NCBI GenBank assembly: GCA_905221605.1
Contig: CAJNDS010002444.1
Span: 253,765 to 317,764 of the forward strand
DNA from: Symbiodinium natans
Taxonomy: Eukaryota > Sar > Dinophyceae > Suessiales > Symbiodiniaceae
Reading direction: 5' to 3'
Length of the DNA: 64,000 nucleotides
The position numbers were made by a program, and so were the translations under genes. Shown one piece after another: positions 9,667 through 19,905 of this stretch. Positions within the stretch are counted from its first letter, which is position 1. Every line of letters begins with the position of its first letter. The notes below the pieces were generated by a model that was not told the origin of the DNA, made no database searches, and worked only from the letters and a program-made list of their open reading frames with translations.

Positions 9667-9894
9667 GTTAGGGTTTAGGGCTTAGAGATCAGGGTTTAGG
9701 GCTAGAGTTTCGGGTCCCCAAACCCTAAATCCTAAACCCCTAAGTCCTCTAAAATGCAGGGTTTCGGGCTTCTGCATACATAGGTGATCCACATTGTGGT
9801 CCCGTTTTCTGGTATCCGAACTCAACCTTTCAGGAGCAGAAACCCATAAGCCCCAATAGTGGAGAGGAGCTTTGGGGTTTGGGTTTGAGGGTCT

Positions 9895-9898
<4 letters not shown>

Positions 9899-9941
<43 letters not shown>

Positions 9942-10126
9942 CAGAGAGAGAGAGGGAGAGCGAGAGCGAGAGAAAGAGAGATACCTCAACCACAGAGAAA
10001 GTGAGGGAGAGAAAGAGAGATGCCTCAACCAAAGAGAGAGAGAGAGAGAGTGAGAGTGAGAGTGAGTGTGAGTGTGAGTGAGAGTGAGAGTGAGAGTGGA
10101 GTTAGAGTTAGAGTGAGAGTGAGAGT

Positions 10127-10171
<45 letters not shown>
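9899..10171. repeat. GA / GAGT microsatellite
   Basis: (GA)n, (GAGT)n and degenerate purine repeats with an internal duplicated segment (cctcaaccacagagaaa). Frames here translate to Ser/Leu or Arg/Glu dipeptides and are not genes. Confidence 0.95.
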
Positions 10172-10173
<2 letters not shown>

Positions 10174-10500
10174 TGAGTGTGTAGGTTCAAGTTGGCTGCT
10201 GGAGCTGTTGGTTTCCTTTGCCGAAACCCTAAACCCTAAACCCTGAAGACTTGCTGGTGGAAGCGCTCTGAAACATCCAGGGTTTCTCGCTATGGAAAAT
10301 AGCTCGAGCCCTAAACCCTAAACCCTAAACCCTAAACCCCAAACCCCATAAAAGGAAACCTTAACCCTAAATTCCGAAACAACCCTAAGCCCGAAACTCG
10401 AAAATCACCCTCAGCTCGAATGCAGAGCCCCCAACAAGGGCGCCGGGCGTGGGGTATGCTGTGGGGTTTGAGGGTTCAGGGCCCTAGCTAAACTGCTAAG

Positions 10501-10543
10501 CATGAAGCCAATCCGCCCGCTAGATCCCGAACGAATGTGCGAC
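10501..10543 (+). CDS. Weak exon-like island
   Basis: Open after acceptor gctaAG|. It reads MKPIRPLDPERMCDN before the C-rich array. No good donor, so support is weak. Confidence 0.3.
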
Positions 10544-10546
10544 AAC

Positions 10547-10650
10547 CCTAAACCCTAAACCCTACACCCTAAACCCTAAACCCTAAACCCTAAACCCTAA
10601 ACCCTAAACCCTAAACCCTAAACCCTAAACCCTAAACCCTAAACCCCAAA
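10547..10650. repeat. C-rich telomere-like array
   Basis: About 14 CCCTAAA units, then CCCCAAA variants. Confidence 0.95.
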
Positions 10651-10820
10651 CCCCAAACCCTACAGAATTCAAGACGTCTCCGAGGGCCATGTCGGGTTCT
10701 AGATTGGGTACCACTTTAAGGGAACATGGTTTGTAACCCTCAACCCTAAGCCCTAAACCCAAACTCTAAACCCCAAACCCTAAACCCTAAACCCTAAACC
10801 CTAAACCCTAATACCAGTAG

Positions 10821-10873
10821 GAGTCTTCGAAACCGCTGACGAAACGAAGCTGCAGACTTGTTCAGGACTTCTG
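10821..10873 (+). CDS. Exon-like island, strand not certain
   Basis: + reading after acceptor cagtAG| to donor CTG|GTGCGA gives VFETADETKLQTCSGLL. The - strand over 10821-10917 also gives an open reading with an AG acceptor (gctgag|) and GT donor. The + strand is preferred only weakly. Confidence 0.45.
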
Positions 10874-11165
10874 GTGCGATCGCTTCGGCAGCCAAACGAT
10901 GGCACTCGACTCAGCGCCCAACCCTCAACCCTAAACCCTAAACCCTAAACCCCAAACCCCAAACCCTAAACCCTAAGCCCTAAACCCTAAACCCTAAACT
11001 CTGAATCCTAAACCTTTGCCCTATGCCTTTCTCCCTGGAGGGCTTGGGCTTAAGGGTCTGAGGGGGTTCAAGGAAGGAGGTCAGGGGTCGGGGTTGTGGG
11101 TTTAAGGTTCAGGCTTAGATCCAGGATTGCAAGTGCCCGGGGTCTTGGGTCTTAGGCTTTTGGCT

Positions 11166-11290
11166 TGGTTTAGGGTTTAGGGTTTAGGGTTTAGGGTTTA
11201 GGGTTTAGGGTTTAGGGTTTAGGGTTTAGGGTTTAGGGTTTAGGGTTTAGGGTTTAGGGTTTAGGGTTTAGGGTTTAGGGTTTAGGGTTT
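11166..11290. repeat. G-rich telomere-like array
   Basis: About 18 perfect TTTAGGG units upstream of the FNIP-repeat gene. Confidence 0.95.
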
Positions 11291-11425
11291 ATGTCTTCAA
11301 ACGGGGTTTGGGTCATGTAAACCTGCCCAGCTGCTCGGCGACGTGCAGAAATCAACTCCCTCAGGGACAGAAGCAGCCCATAGCCTCATTTCGTTCACAG
11401 CCTAGAGGGTCAGGCACAGGGCCCC

Positions 11426-13016
11426 ATGGCCGACCTGGCACCTGGATTTCGGGCCATGCTTCGTGGGTTGTCTCAAGAAGAACGGAAGGTCCTCCGTCAG
11501 TGCCTTGACGAATTTGAAGGCCTCACTCCCGGCCGACAGTTGACGGTGTGTGGTCTCGGTGGTTCAGAAGTGCAGCTTCCTCTTGAAGACAACATGACTG
11601 TGGAAGACTTGCGCAAGAGCATCGCGGGAAGGATCGGCTTGCGGCTGGGTGGCGTGCTTGCCCTGGCTGCTGGCGGCAATGCCCTGGACGATTCCAAGCC
11701 GCTGTTGGAGCAAGTTCAGGGCAACGTCATCACTTATGTGGTTCAACAGGTTGCCTTTGTCATATTACTATGTTTTCCCTTGTTATTTGAGTGCAAAAGA
11801 GAACCATCTCTTGGATTTTCAACCAGAGGGTTTTAAGGGGCCAACCTAGGCTTCTGCAGGGCACGCAGCCGATGCGCTTCTGCGAGCCATTGACGGCCAA
11901 CGCCTGAGCGTGATGGACGCACATGCAAAGGACGCAATCTCTTCGTTGACATTGTGGAATGACTGCAGCATCGAGAATGTTGAACTGCCTAAGGGTCTGC
12001 AGTCCTTGAGCTTCGGAACGTTGTTCGACCAGAGCTTGGCGAATGTGGCCTTGCCTGGCAGCTTGCAGTCCTTGAGCTTCGGACGCTATTTCAACCAGAG
12101 CTTGGAGAACGTGGCCTTGCCTGGCAGCTTGCAGTCCTTGAGCTTCGGAGATTCTTTCAACCAAAGCTTGGAGACTGTGGCCTTGCCTGGCAGCTTGCAG
12201 TCCTTGAGCTTCGGAACGTTGTTCGACCAGAGCTTGGAGAATGTGGCCTTGCCTGGCAGCTTGCAGTCCTTGAGCTTCGGGCATCGCTTCAACCAGAGCT
12301 TGGCGAATGTGGCCTTGCCTGGCAGCTTGCAGTCCTTGACCTTCGGAGAAATGTTCAACCAGAGCTTGGAGAATGTGGCCTTGCCTGGCAGGTTGCAGTC
12401 CTTGAGCTTCGGATTCAGTTTCAATCAGAGCTTGGAGAATGTGGCCTTGCCTGGCAGCTTGCAGTCCTTGAGCTTCGGAACGTTGTTCGACCAGAGCTTG
12501 GCGAATGTGGCCTTGCCTGGCAGCTTGCAGCTTGCAGTCCTTGAAGCTTCGGACGCTATTTGGCGAAACCAGAGCTTGGAGAACGTGGCCTTGCCTGGCA
12601 GCTTGCAGTCCTTGAGCTTCGGAGATTCTTTCAACCAAAGCTTGGCGAATGTGGCCTTGCCTGGCAGCTTGCAGTCCTTGAGCTTCGGAACGTTGTTCGA
12701 CCAGAGCTTGGAGAATGTGGCCTTGCCTGGCAGCTTGCAGTCCTTGAGCTTCGGAGGCGATTTCAACCAGAGCTTGGAGTATGTGGCCTTGCCTGGCAGC
12801 TTGCAGTCCTTGAGCTTCGGGCATCGCTTCAAGCTGAGCTTGGAGAATGTGGCCTTGCCTGGCAGCTTGCAGTGGCCCTCAGCGGGCTTGCGCGCTTTGA
12901 TGGTTTGGGTTTATCTGTTGTTGTGCACGCGTCCGGCAGCGAGCTCTGAAGTCGAAATCAATCCGGATGCCTTCAATTTAAGGGGGCTTCTAGATCCCAC
13001 ACCCTACCCCTTCAAG
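11426..13016 (+). CDS. Ubiquitin-like + FNIP-repeat protein (two exons seen, 3' end open)
   Basis: Exon 1 is 11426-11749 (108 codons from ATG) and exon 2 is 11850-13016 (389 codons); both join in phase 0. Residues about 38-108 look like a ubiquitin-like fold (QLTVCGLGGSEVQL, TVEDLRKSIA, GNALDDSKPL, ending ITYVVQQ). From codon 151 come 14 FNIP-type units of 22 residues, consensus NVALPGSLQSLSFGxxFNQSLE. Unit 9 is 4 residues longer and scrambled; unit 14 is cut after NVALPGSLQ. FNIP repeats are leucine-rich-type scaffolds known from Dictyostelium and giant viruses; a role as protein-interaction adaptor, perhaps linked to ubiquitin, is inference. After unit 14 a hydrophobic stretch (LRALMVWVYLLLCTRP) follows, then donor AAG|GTAAAC at 13017 that runs directly into a CCCTAAA array. 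If unspliced there, the frame stops at 13034. No further 3' exon was linked. Confidence 0.85.
11750..11849 (+). other. Intron of the FNIP-repeat gene
   Basis: 100 bp from CAACAG|GTTGCC to CCAACCTAG|GCTTCTG. Removing it keeps the frame between the ubiquitin-like exon and the repeat exon. The nearby tgcAG| at 11859 would put the repeats out of frame. It contains no telomere-like units, unlike most introns here. Confidence 0.7.
11976..12872 (+). repeat. FNIP repeat array, 66-bp tandem units
   Basis: Units 1-8 are 66 bp each from 11976, unit 9 (12504-12581) is 78 bp, units 10-13 are 66 bp, and unit 14 is partial (12846-12872). Units are very alike at DNA level, with variation concentrated at the residues just before FNQ/FDQ. 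This suggests recent duplication or conversion. Confidence 0.9.
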
Positions 13017-13145
13017 GTAAACCCTAAACCCTAAACCCTAAACCCTAAACCCAAAACCAACCTCAACCCTCAACCCTCAACCCTAAACCCTAAACCCTAA
13101 ACCCTAAACCCTAAACCCTAAACCCTAAATCCTAAACCCTAACCC
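13017..13145. repeat. C-rich telomere-like array beginning at a splice donor
   Basis: CCCTAAA units starting inside the donor sequence GTAAACCCTAAACCC of the FNIP gene. Confidence 0.9.
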
Positions 13146-13478
13146 TAAAGCCTAAACCCTAAAGGTGCCTAAACCCAAAACCTACACCCTAAACCCGAAC
13201 CCCTAGCCCCTAAACCCCTAACCCTCAACCCAAACCCGGGCCTAGGCCCAGGTGCTCTTGGCAGTTGCTTCCCCAAGATCTAAGGGCTTTACGTCCTTAA
13301 TCAATTTGCTTCTCAGGAGATTTGTTGTTCTATTTATATACAACAACATCAACATTCATGCAAAAACCCGACGGAAGCTTACTAGGCATATGACTTTACT
13401 AAGGTTCTAAGCGGAGTATAGCAGGGTTAGGGTTTAGGGTTTAGGGTTTGGGGTTTGGGGTTGAGGTTTTTTTTGAAG

Positions 13479-13608
13479 AAGCTCCCAAGAGCGAATTGCG
13501 ATGACGTCGAGGAGGACCGTTACGCCAGTTCACGTTGCGGGGCACATGCATCGTGTCTCGCGCATCATTCTCTCGTATTTGGGGGCTGATGGTTTGGCCT
13601 TGGCCAAA
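13479..13608 (+). CDS. Exon-like island, 43 codons
   Basis: Open + frame after a T-rich acceptor (ttttttttgaAG|) and before AAA|GTTGAAG. It reads SSQERIAMTSRRTVTPVHVA then GHMHRVSRIILSYLGADGLA then LAK. A second frame is also open for most of its length, so the frame is not certain. Upstream array is G-rich. Confidence 0.5.
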
Positions 13609-13699
13609 GTTGAAGTAGTAGAATATGTTATGTGTGTTGGTAAAAAAAGAATGAGATATGTATACATTTTTTCTATATATACACCTGTGTGTATGTATA

Positions 13700-13732
13700 T
13701 TTATCTCTCTCTCTCTCTATATATATATATAT
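13700..13732. repeat. CT then TA microsatellite
   Basis: (CT)n followed by (AT)n. Confidence 0.9.
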
Positions 13733-13859
13733 GGTACAACCCCCCCCCCATATGCCCACACTTTTTCCTCTCAGGTGCCATGGTAGGGTTTAGAGGCTTA
13801 GGATTTCGAAGCCTCCTAGGGCAGCGAGCGCGAAAGCGATCTACTGTACCAATGTTTAA

Positions 13860-14395
13860 GGCCCAAAAGAGCGAAAACGCTGTACTGTCCCAAAAAGATC
13901 AATGTTTTTAAGCCAAAACAAGCAAAAATGCTGTACTGTCCCAAAAAAACCAAAAAAACCAAAGTTTGGAGACCTCCAGGCCCTGGAGGAGCCCAAGCTC
14001 TCCAAACTTTGGTTTTTTTGGTTTTTTTGGACAGTACAGCATTTTTGCACTTTTTGCTCTAAAAGGATTGGTTTTTTTGGGACAGTACAGCACTTTGGAG
14101 GCCTGGGACTGCAGAAATGCCGCACTGTCCCAAAAAAACCAACGTTTTTAAGCCAAACCGAGCAAAAATGCTGTACTGTCCCAACAAAAACCCAAAAAAC
14201 CAAAGTTTGCAGACCTCCAGGCACTGGAGGAGCCCAAGCTCTCCAAACTTTGGTTTTTTTGGTTTTTTTTGTGACAGTACAGCATTTTTGCGCTTTTTGC
14301 TCTAAAAAGATTGGTTCTTTTGGGACAGTACAGCACTTTGGAGGCCTGGGACTGCAAAAATGCCGCACTGTCCCAAAAAACCAATCTTTTCAGCG
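13860..14395. repeat. 240-bp tandem repeat containing long palindromes, about 2.2 copies
   Basis: AGCAAAAATGCTGTACTGTC recurs at 13921 and 14161, a 240-bp period. Within each unit, arms 13925-13971 and 13999-14046 (and 14165-14211 with 14240-14289) are near-perfect inverted repeats around a CCTCCAGG...CTGGAGG loop. A second smaller inverted repeat follows. The frames here are products of the palindromes. Confidence 0.9.
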
Positions 14396-14399
14396 GATT

Positions 14400-14880
14400 C
14401 ACATTATTTATACAGGAGTCCTATTGGTTCCTTTTCATTTTCGTAAGATTCCTTCTCATCTAAACAGGATTCCTACGAATTATAACCGGTTCTTTTCAGT
14501 TTGGAAAGGGTTCCTATTCATTTTTGATAGGTTCCTATTTGCATTTATCGGTTCCGAAAAATGTTGCAAGGATTCTATGGATTTAAATAGAGGATTCCTA
14601 TTTTTCTGTTTATAAGATTCCAATAAATTTTCATAGTTTGCCTAATTATTTTAAAAGGCTCCTACAAACACATGTAATATGATTCCTATCAATTTAAAAT
14701 AGGATTCTGTCATTTGAGTAGGGTTCCCATAGAATTTATTAGAATTAAGGGTTCTCATTCATGTTAAAGGGTTTCCTTTTCATTTTAATAAGTTTCCTAT
14801 GAAAACAAAATGAATCCTATGAACCCCATTAAATTTGATAGGAACGCTATTCGCATGCATAGGTTTTCTATGTAAATTCA
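14400..14880. repeat. AT-rich degenerate tandem repeat (GGTTCCTATT type)
   Basis: About 18 degenerate units of 25-30 bp, each with a RGRTTCCTAT-like core followed by an ATTT..ATA stretch. Base composition is unlike the rest of the window. No coding evidence. Confidence 0.75.
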
Positions 14881-15214
14881 TAGCATGCAATCCAAAAAAA
14901 CTCGAGCAAATTGTTCAAGTCACTTCTGCTGGAGATTTTATGGGAGTCCCTCCCCCATTTAAAAACCACCGCGCATGGCGAAACGTAGTATTTCTATCTG
15001 GAAACCATGCTGAAACGTGGGCACATGGGGGGGGTAGCACATATATATATATATATAATTTTGTGGGTATGTATCGGGTATACATGGACCCCAAACCCCA
15101 AAATACAGGGCCCGTATTCGGGGGCCATACTTTTCGTCTACAAAAGTTCTGCAGGGTGCAAAATTCAGTAGATTTCGAGGACCCCCAACACGAACCCTGT
15201 GAAGCCCGTAAACT

Positions 15215-15425
15215 CCATAAACCCTGCAACCCCCATAAACCCTGTAAACCCTATCAGCCCTATCAAAACTCATATAGCCCTACAAACCCTATAAACCCTA
15301 TAAGCCCTACAAACCCAATGGACCCAATCAACCCTTCAAACCATATAAAGCCCTGTAAAACCCTACAAACCCTCTCCACCTCTCTAGAACCCTGCAACCC
15401 CTATCAACGCTACAAAGCCCCAAAC
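15215..15425. repeat. Degenerate CCCTATAAA-type repeat
   Basis: Irregular 9-12 bp units (CCCTGTAAA, CCCTATCAG, CCCTACAAA), a strongly diverged relative of the telomere-like repeat. Confidence 0.7.
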
Positions 15426-15490
15426 CCTAAACCCTAAACCCTAAACCCTAAACCCTAAACCCTACACCCTAAAACCTCACCCTTACCGAG

Positions 15491-15584
15491 GTGATGACCT
15501 ACAGCCCGATCCGCGGCAAAGTGGGCGGCGAGCTGAGCAAAGCGCCGAAGCTCGTGGCCCGCGCGGAGGCGCGACTTGTTTGGG
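15491..15584 (+). CDS. Exon-like island, unknown product
   Basis: Open after acceptor ccttaccgAG|. It reads VMTYSPIRGKVGGELSKAPK then LVARAEARLVW. Donor candidates are GAG|GCGCGA, CTT|GTTTGG and G|GTTAG. C-rich arrays lie on both sides. Strongly protein-like. Confidence 0.7.
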
Positions 15585-15943
15585 GTTAGACCCTAAACCC
15601 TAAACCCTAAACCCTAAACCCTAAACCCCAAACCCCAAACCCCAAACCCCAAACCCCAAACCCTAGACCCTAAACCCTAAACCCTAAACCCTAAACCCCA
15701 AACCCCAAACCCCAAACCCCAAACCCTAAACCCTAAACCGCAAGCCCTAAACGTGTTAAGGGTAGGTTGGGCTCCCCTGATACTGACAGGCCTTAATTGG
15801 GATTCTAGTGCCCCCAATGAAACTCCCCATTAAGGACTCTTAGCATCCCAAGTTTAGGGTTTAGGGTGTTTAAGGGTTTAAGGGGTTAAGGGGTTAAGGG
15901 GTTTAGGGTTTAGGGTTTAGGGTACCCCTCGCCATTCTGCCAG

Positions 15944-16013
15944 GTGTCCCTGCATGAGCTCTCCTCCAGCACGGACATTGAGAAGGCCTGCCCTTGTGAG
16001 CTCAAAGCCCAAG
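15944..16013 (+). CDS. Exon-like island, unknown product
   Basis: 70 nt between acceptor cattctgccAG| and donor AAG|GTTCAG. It reads VSLHELSSSTDIEKACPCEL then KAQ. Confidence 0.65.
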
Positions 16014-16611
16014 GTTCAGAGTTTAGGGTTTAGGGTTTAGGGTTTAGGGTTAGGGTTTAGGGTTTAGGGTTTAGGGTTTAGGGTTTGGGGTTTGGGGTTT
16101 AGGGTTTAGGGTTTAGGGTTTAGGGTTTAGGGTCCAAAGCACCAGACTCCGCGACCCTCAGCCCTGGAACCCCTACGAGGATAAGAGCATCATACATCAG
16201 GGTCTAGCTGTGGTTTCTGCATACACCGAAGCTTAAAACCCCCCAAAGCCATAAACCACATTCACATTCACTCAAACCCTAAACCCTAAACCCCATTATA
16301 TCCCAAATTAAGCCGCTATAGGGACGGGGCCTGGCAAGGCTGGGGATATGGGCTGGGCGTCCATACAGCAACAACTCAGCGGAGGTAGGGTTCAATAGTT
16401 CTAGCGCTTGCCCAAATTTTTGGGAGAATCGAACAAGTAGATCCCCTCAAGGGTTCCTAAAAATGGCGCAGTAGTAGTATAGGGTACTATTTGGGGCTCT
16501 ACTTTTGGGATCCTCCCAGGGGTCTGGGTATGAATTGAACACAACCCAAAGAGCTGCGTTTCCCGGCAGGTCTTCTTCTTAAAGTATCTTCGAAGGCTAG
16601 CATTGTTACAG

Positions 16612-16666
16612 GGTTCCTACAAGAAAGTCGGCGAGGACTCTTCCTTCAGTGATGTCAGCAAGCCCC
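16612..16666 (+). CDS. Exon-like island with canonical donor
   Basis: 55 nt after acceptor attgttacAG| with a strong donor C|GTAAGT. It reads GSYKKVGEDSSFSDVSKP. Confidence 0.65.
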
Positions 16667-16936
16667 GTAAGTCCCCGTCCCCCGCCCCAAACAAAAACAC
16701 GCCCTAAACCGCAAACCCTAAACCCTGCACGCATAACCCTGAACCCTCCCTAAACCCAGAGAGCCCAATAAGCTCCGTAAGGGAGGCAAGGATTTCTAAG
16801 TACCTCCCCTCTTCCTCTAGCAGCCCTAAACCCTAAACCCTAAACCCCAAACCCCAAACCCCAAACCCTAAGCCCTAAATTTGAACCCCAAACCCTGAAC
16901 CCTAAACCCTCCATTCAGAACCCCGAAAGTGTTCAG

Positions 16937-17013
16937 GCAGTTCACGACTTCTACAGCCTCCAAGACACGGCCGGCAAGAAGAACTTCTTGCAGCTTCGCC
17001 AGAAAACGGCAGG
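16937..17013 (+). CDS. Exon-like island, unknown product
   Basis: 77 nt after acceptor gtgttcAG|, donor GG|GTTTTAGG at the G-rich array. It reads AVHDFYSLQDTAGKKNFLQL then RQKTA. Strongly protein-like. Confidence 0.7.
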
Positions 17014-17521
17014 GTTTTAGGGTTCACGGTTTAGGGTTTAGGGTTTAGGGTTTAGGGCCCCCCCGGGCTTCGGAAACCATATCATTCCGTATGTGATTCG
17101 TATTTTTTCATGTATCAAAGGTGCAAAACACAAAATAGCCATTCTAACTACAGCTTTGGCCCCAAGCCCTGTGATCGCAAATGCCAAACAACCCTAAACC
17201 CTAAACCCTAAACCCTAGACCCTAAACCCTTGAGCTTTAACTCAGGACTGGCTTCTTCGGCTTCAGGGGTCAGGTTTGAGGCTTAAGGGTTTTGCTAGGT
17301 AGCCCCTTGGGGTATTTTGTCGTCCGTATTATTGGGTTTAAGAGGATCATGTTCAGGAATGTTTTCAGCGTGTTTAAGCGGCCAACCTAGTTTGGGGCTT
17401 AAGGGGGTTTAGGGTTTGACGCCTGGGACCCTAAACCCTCCCCGCCCGCAAAACCCTGGACCCTCTACACCCTGTAAACCCTCTAGTCGCTCTAATTAGT
17501 CGTTCTGAAGCCTTTTCTTGG

Positions 17522-17595
17522 TAGCCCAGTGGTGCCCTTTACTCTTTTTGGTGTTTCTGGGTTCCCTTATAAAATTGTGATATGATTACTGGGCT
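17522..17595. mobile_element. Small inverted-repeat element with TAGCCCAGT termini
   Basis: Begins TAGCCCAGTGGTGCCC and ends ATTACTGGGCTA. A related start (CAGCCCAGTGGTGCC) occurs at about 63211. About 74 bp. Confidence 0.55.
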
Positions 17596-17644
17596 ACGAA
17601 GTATAAAGCCCTACAAAACCCTATAAAGCCAGAAACGCACCCAG

Positions 17645-17714
17645 GATCATCCACGCGGACCCCGTGGCCGCCTCTGTACGGATGATCGAGCACTGCCGCT
17701 TCGTGTGCGAGAAG
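17645..17714 (+). CDS. Exon-like island with probable GC donor
   Basis: 70 nt after acceptor cacccAG|. It reads IIHADPVAASVRMIEHCRFV then CEK. Donor AAG|GCAGCTG. Protein-like codon use. Confidence 0.7.
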
Positions 17715-18038
17715 GCAGCTGATATGGGATTGGGGACCCTGCACCCTAAACCCTAAATCCTAAACCCTAAACCCCAAACCCCAAACCCTAAACCCTAACC
17801 CCTGAACCCATTTAGGTTTGCTTCTCCGGTTGATGTGAGGTTTGGGCGTCTTCAGGCGGCACCAAAGCTGAGTGTTGCGTACCAGCACGTGGGAGTGCAA
17901 GACATGTTTGAGGGGTCTAGGGTTTAGGGTTGGGGTTTAGGGTTTAGGGTTTAGGGTTTAGGGTTTAGGGTTTAGGGTTTGGGGTTTAGGGTTTGGGGTT
18001 TAGGATTTAGGGTTTGGGGGTTATTGGTTAGGGTTTAG

Positions 18039-18104
18039 GGTTTCGGGTTTGACTCACGACATCGCGGTGCTTCGTGACGACGCAACGCAGCCTGGGCCGT
18101 CCCC
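18039..18104 (+). CDS. Exon-like island, acceptor in G-rich array
   Basis: Open after acceptor gtttAG| supplied by a TTTAGGG unit, donor CCC|GTATTT. It reads VSGLTHDIAVLRDDATQPGP. Confidence 0.45.
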
Positions 18105-18194
18105 GTATTTTTCGAAACACCTCCGGTACCGGTGCAAGTGTTGGGCCCTTCTTTCTTTCCCAAATACGGACTCTCTTGTCAAAGCTTCGATTTT

Positions 18195-18300
18195 AACCCT
18201 AAACCCTAAACCCTAAACCCTAAACCCTAAACCCTAAACCCTAAACCCTAAACCCTAAACCCTAAACCCTAAACCCTAAACCCTAAACCCTAAACCCTAG
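18195..18300. repeat. C-rich telomere-like array ending in CCCTAG
   Basis: About 15 CCCTAAA units; the last is CCCTAG, which creates the acceptor of the next island. Confidence 0.95.
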
Positions 18301-18348
18301 ATCAGAAGGAGTGAGAGGTGGCAAGAGACAAGTTGCAAGGCGGCAAAG
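18301..18348 (+). CDS. Exon-like island, 16 codons
   Basis: 48 nt, phase 0 at both ends, between acceptor accctAG| (mutated last repeat) and donor AAG|GTCCGT. It reads IRRSERWQETSCKAAK. Confidence 0.65.
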
Positions 18349-18481
18349 GTCCGTACTCATCCCTTTCCCGCTCACTTGTAGGGTTTAGGGCTCAGGGTTT
18401 AGGGTTTAGCGTTTAACCCCTAAACCCTAAACCCTAAACCCTAAACCCTAAACCCTAAACCCTAAACCTCAAGCCCTTCAG

Positions 18482-18567
18482 TCCGAAGCTGGAAAGCCCC
18501 AAGCACTGCCAGGCACGCAATGGCTTCATCCAGAAGGGCAAGGGCGAGGAAGGCGGGCCGGAAGTGG
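18482..18567 (+). CDS. Exon-like island, unknown product
   Basis: Open after acceptor cccttcAG|, ending near G|GTTCCG. Preferred frame reads PKLESPKHCQARNGFIQKGK then GEEGGPEV. A second frame is also open. Confidence 0.55.
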
Positions 18568-19108
18568 GTTCCGGATCTGATGTTTGGGGCTTTCTTGGGG
18601 TTTAGGGTTGAGGGTTTTGGGTTTAGGGCTTAGGGTTTAGGGTTTAGAGTCTGAAGTTTGGGATTTGTTCGGGGCTTGTGGTTTGGGCTTTGTTTGGTTT
18701 TTGGGGAGGAATTTAGGGGTACCTTAATTGAAGACTCCATGTCGTAACAGGAGCCCCCCAAGACAGACCACACTTGAGACAGCTCACCCCTACACGGGCG
18801 CCCGATATTTGCAAGATGTCCTCAACACCCCCTGCGAAGTGACAAGCCTTAAGCCAGAAACCCTAAACCCTATAAACCCTAAACCCTCAACCTGTTTGAT
18901 AAGAAGCCTGCGTGTAAAGGCCGATGCTTCCCCAAAGAGGGCGACATAAACAAGCCCAAGCAATCCGTTAATGAGCCCATAAATGCTAAGCCCTAAGCGC
19001 ATGGGACCGTGAACCCCTAAACCCGAAGAAGCCTTAGGTGAAGACGGGTCCCTTACAGCGCCCTCTCTGGCACCCCTGCGAATCAATATTGCGGGGCGGG
19101 ATTCTGGA

Positions 19109-19160
19109 ACAGGATGTGTGTGTGTGTGTGTGTGGGTGTGTGTGTGTGTGTGTGTGTGTG
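19109..19160. repeat. TG microsatellite
   Basis: (TG)n with one interruption. Confidence 0.95.
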
Positions 19161-19396
19161 TTTCCCGGGGGGTCCCGAGAAACCCAAAGCCCTCACAACC
19201 TAATTGACACCCTGCAGCCCCGGGCACGTGCCACCTTACCCGAAAGAGTCCTAAAGCCCCGTAACCCTGACCAAATAGTCGTAAAACCCTGTAAACCCTA
19301 AACCCTAAACCCTAAACCCTCGAGCACTATAGCTTCAAGAAGTAGATGGGCGGTTCTCTAAGGTTAGGGGTCGCTTTTTGGTACCCCAGATATAGC

Positions 19397-19490
19397 AGTT
19401 TGGGTTTAGGGTTTAGGGTTTAGGGTTTAGGGTTTAGGGTCTAGGGTTTAGGGTCTAGGGTTTAGGGTGTAGGGTTTAGGGTTTAGGGTT
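19397..19490. repeat. G-rich telomere-like array
   Basis: TTTAGGG units with TCTAGGG variants. Confidence 0.9.
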
Positions 19491-19677
19491 TAGAAGCAAG
19501 GACCCCAAAGGGAACCCTAGAATTTGGAGAACTTTCCATATCATAGAACAGATACGCTATACCCTGAACCCTTATCATCTAGAGAACTACCCTACAACAG
19601 AACCCCTAAACCCTAAACCCTAATTTAGAGAACTGCCATTATAACAGAAACCCTTAACTCAAAACCCTTAACTCGAA

Positions 19678-19905
19678 GCCCTAAACCCTAAACCCTAAAC
19701 CCTAAACCCTAAACCCTAAACCCTAAACCCTAAACCCTAAACCCTAAACCCTAAACCCTAAACCCTAAACCCTAAACCCTAAACCCTAAACCCTAAACCC
19801 TAACCCCTAAAACCTAAACCCTAAACCCTAAACCCTAAACCCTAAACCCTAAACCCTAAACCCTAAACCCTAAACCCTAAACCCTAAACCCTAAACCCTA
19901 AACCC
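19678..19905. repeat. Long C-rich telomere-like array
   Basis: About 31 CCCTAAA units with one short irregularity near 19803. Among the longest uninterrupted arrays here. No exon seen between it and the array at 20263. Confidence 0.95.

Noticed and set aside
9119-10190. Pro/Gly-rich and Ser/Leu or Arg/Glu-rich frames
   Set aside because: They cover G-runs and GA microsatellites.
10249-10270. Short open piece after ccctgaAG| reading LLVEAL
   Set aside because: Too short, with an immediate TGA and no donor.
11760-12832. Minus-strand and alternate-frame repeats opposite the FNIP array (for example a 354-codon minus frame)
   Set aside because: Antisense shadow of the 66-bp tandem repeat. The + frame has an in-phase intron, a ubiquitin-like exon and a known repeat motif.
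13856-14615. Frames of 237 codons (+) and 170 codons (-)
   Set aside because: Both are produced by the palindromic tandem repeat, so the same peptide-like words appear on both strands.
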